DNA from: Tenuifilum thalassicum
GTDB taxonomy: Bacteria; Bacteroidota; Bacteroidia; Bacteroidales; Tenuifilaceae
Direction: 5' to 3'
DNA length: 64,000 nucleotides
Assembly: GCF_013265555.1 (NCBI RefSeq)
Contig: NZ_CP041345.1
Location: forward strand, 2,402,581-2,466,580
Shown here: positions 62,046 to 64,000 of the stretch, one piece after another
Layout: each line of letters begins with the position of its first letter
Position numbering within the stretch: position 1 is the first letter of the stretch
The notes under the pieces: model-generated
What the model saw: only the letters and a program-made list of their open reading frames with translations
Database searches by the model: none
What the model was told of the DNA's origin: nothing
Program-made: the position numbers and the translations under genes

Positions 62046-64000
62046 ATGACTAGCAAAAGAAAAAAACTTACTCATCTATCTAAATTATTTTGCTTAAGAG
62101 CGATATTGCTCTTGGTATTTATTTGCTTCGTTGTTCAAGGCTATTCTCAGTTCGACCCAGTTTACAAAAGATTTACCGTTAATGACGGTTTAGCAGGCAA
62201 TGAAACCTACCACATCTTTCAGGATTCAAAAGGATATATCTGGATTGCCACAAATAATGGGGTAAGTTTATTTGACGGATACAACTTTAAAAATTTTGAT
62301 GTACAAACAGGCTTAGTCGATAATATTGTATTTGAGATTTACGAAGATTACAAAGGTCGTATCTGGTTTGTCCCTTTCTCGTGCGAGTTGTGCTACTATG
62401 AAAATGGGAAAATACACGTTTACCCGTTTAACTACAAAATTAGGCAACACATGCCTACCAAATCGAGGGGCCCTTTAAAACTTTCATTTTATGTTGACAC
62501 CCTTGACAATGTTTACCTTGGAGTAAAGAATTATGGCATAATGCATATTAACCCAGAAGGAATTTTCAAAAAGCTCAACGTAGATGAAGATACAAAGATT
62601 ATATTTAACGAAATATCTAGCAATAAGATTTTAATTACAACCAATGAAAAAACAAATAGCAAGGATTTATTAATTCATTCCAACAAACAAAATGTAAAAA
62701 TTTCTTTAGAAAACATCATCAAAATAAATACACCAATATACACTTACGCCATAAAAGATACTGATTCAACAATTTACGCATCATTCGAAGGTACACTTGT
62801 TTATTTTGAGAACAATCGCCCCAAATGGATTGATAAATCAACATCAAACATCATTTGGCTGAGCAAGGATGACGAATATCTATTTGTTAGCGATTTTAAT
62901 GGAGGAATAAAATTCTCCCCCATTTCAAATAAAAATTCCTTTCGACCGAAAAAGATCTTAAAAAACTTTCAAATAACCTCAGTTATTAAAGATACAGAGG
63001 GAGCTTATTGGTTATCGACTTTAAATAACGGAATAATTTACATCCCCGATATACATATTCAAACCATCACCAAAGAAAATGGGATAAGCGACATAAGGGT
63101 TAAAGCTGTTTATGAGAAGGGCGAAAATATTTATTTAGGCTACCAGATGGGATGGGTTGATGTTATCAGAAATGGAAAAATAAGCAAAATAAACCTACTG
63201 AAAAACTCAGGTAACGCATCATTCGTTCGTTCATTTTTAGGCGATGAAAAAAACGATAAGCTTTGGATATGTTCTTTTGGGCATCTGGGTTACTTACAGA
63301 ACGACAAATTCCACGTTATAAAAGACAAAAACACCATTTACCCCAGAAAGATCATCAAAAGCAGAATTGGGAACTATTACTGGGTGGCAACGGCTAACGG
63401 AATTATCAAGGTTGAGAATGATAAAGTGGTTTATGATTCTAGAAACGACGGTTTTTCTGCCATGGCACTCGCAATAGAAGAAGATGACCAAGGGGACATT
63501 TGGTTCCTCACCTACAATGGTTTATGGAAATACGCCAACAAGTTGTATCAGTTTATGGGTGATATTGACCCGCTTCTTGCATACTCAGGCAGTTCGGTAC
63601 TATATAACCCATATAATGAAACACTCTGGATAGGTACTAATGGTGCAGGTATAGTAATACTCGAAAAGAATGGAAAAACAAGCCAAATTTCTAAAAACGA
63701 AGGACTAATATCTAACTCTATAACACAAATAGAATTTAGAAATGGAAGATATTGGGTAGGAACTAGACAGGGCCTCTCAGTTATTACATCACATAAGGAA
63801 GGATTCAAAATACAGAACATAACTAAGTCCGACGGTATTATTAGCAATGACATATCTGCCCTGTACATAACGGACTCTTTAGCCTACATAGGCACCTCGG
63901 AAGGTCTATCTATTATCGATATTAATAAATTTAGCCCCAACACAACCCCCCCAAAGGTATACATCACTTCAATAGAAACGCCCGATAGCGCAAGCAATTT
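62046..64000 (+). CDS. two-component regulator propeller sensor protein, 3' truncated by the window
   Basis: An open frame from the ATG at 62046 to the last base (651 full codons). It begins with a basic leader and a hydrophobic signal segment (ILLLVFICFVVQGYSQ), then repeated Reg_prop beta-propeller blades recognisable by the G-x-I-W-I-A-T-N-N-G-V and GDIWFLTYNGLWKY pattern, from about residue 55 to 625. The final visible residues (TPPKVYITSIET) match the start of the Y_Y_Y domain that normally follows the propeller. The missing part is expected to hold a membrane helix and a histidine kinase or other output, but the sequence shown cannot tell which. Confidence 0.85.
   Translation, partial: MTSKRKKLTHLSKLFCLRAILLLVFICFVVQGYSQFDPVYKRFTVNDGLAGNETYHIFQDSKGYIWIATNNGVSLFDGYNFKNFDVQTGLVDNIVFEIYEDYKGRIWFVPFSCELCYYENGKIHVYPFNYKIRQHMPTKSRGPLKLSFYVDTLDNVYLGVKNYGIMHINPEGIFKKLNVDEDTKIIFNEISSNKILITTNEKTNSKDLLIHSNKQNVKISLENIIKINTPIYTYAIKDTDSTIYASFEGTLVYFENNRPKWIDKSTSNIIWLSKDDEYLFVSDFNGGIKFSPISNKNSFRPKKILKNFQITSVIKDTEGAYWLSTLNNGIIYIPDIHIQTITKENGISDIRVKAVYEKGENIYLGYQMGWVDVIRNGKISKINLLKNSGNASFVRSFLGDEKNDKLWICSFGHLGYLQNDKFHVIKDKNTIYPRKIIKSRIGNYYWVATANGIIKVENDKVVYDSRNDGFSAMALAIEEDDQGDIWFLTYNGLWKYANKLYQFMGDIDPLLAYSGSSVLYNPYNETLWIGTNGAGIVILEKNGKTSQISKNEGLISNSITQIEFRNGRYWVGTRQGLSVITSHKEGFKIQNITKSDGIISNDISALYITDSLAYIGTSEGLSIIDINKFSPNTTPPKVYITSIETPDSASN

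Noticed and set aside
1-64000. tRNA, rRNA, insertion sequences, prophage or CRISPR array
   Set aside because: Reading the gene-free stretches on both strands showed no cloverleaf-like T-arm sequences, no transposase or integrase genes and no regularly spaced repeats.

Overview
The window looks like a chromosomal segment of a Bacteroidota bacterium, most likely class Bacteroidia and probably anaerobic or fermentative. The evidence is four proteins with type IX secretion (T9SS) C-terminal sorting tails, a short RpoD-type sigma factor of the Bacteroidota kind, many promoters matching the Bacteroidota consensus (TTG about 20 nt upstream of TAnnTTTG), AT-rich DNA, weak Shine-Dalgarno sites, and a single-chain pyruvate:ferredoxin oxidoreductase. 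No tRNA, rRNA, CRISPR array, insertion sequence or prophage was seen.

Layout. 1-9.3 kb: a MORN-repeat exported protein and a T9SS subtilase, then exonuclease VII (xseA, xseB) with two large TPR sensor kinases lying between its subunits. 9.3-13.4 kb: a pseudo-receiver/PAS/class III adenylate cyclase, cytidine deaminase, and an aspartase fused to a cyclic-nucleotide-binding domain that carries a frameshift. 13.6-17.2 kb: a trypsin-like protein lacking the catalytic His, a 35-residue membrane peptide, and divergently a NACHT-type STAND ATPase. 17.2-19.7 kb: a BadF-type sugar kinase and an oligopeptide-binding lipoprotein. 19.9-33.5 kb: three giant T9SS exoproteins, one a clostripain-family (C11) protease. 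33.7-41.1 kb: a TPR kinase/response regulator pair, a possible small RNA, a Crp/Fnr regulator, a glycosyltransferase, rpoD and rpe.

41-57 kb is the centrepiece: two divergent operons that make the aromatic amino acids. On the minus strand is trpE-G-D-C-F-B-A plus a DAHP synthase. On the plus strand is pheA-tyrA-(DAHP synthase/chorismate mutase)-aroB-aroD-aroE-aroA-aroC. The 599-base gap between them holds features normally missed by annotation: back-to-back promoters whose -33 boxes form one palindrome; a trp leader peptide with three consecutive Trp codons followed by a complete attenuator; and, on the other side, two tandem leader peptides packed with Phe and Tyr codons, each followed by its own antiterminator/terminator. 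I infer that the shikimate/Phe/Tyr operon is read only when ribosomes stall in both leaders, and the trp operon when they stall at the Trp codons. Each operon carries its own DAHP synthase.

57-64 kb: a saccharopine/alanine dehydrogenase-like enzyme, pyruvate:ferredoxin oxidoreductase (nifJ), and the first 651 codons of a two-component propeller sensor that runs off the window.
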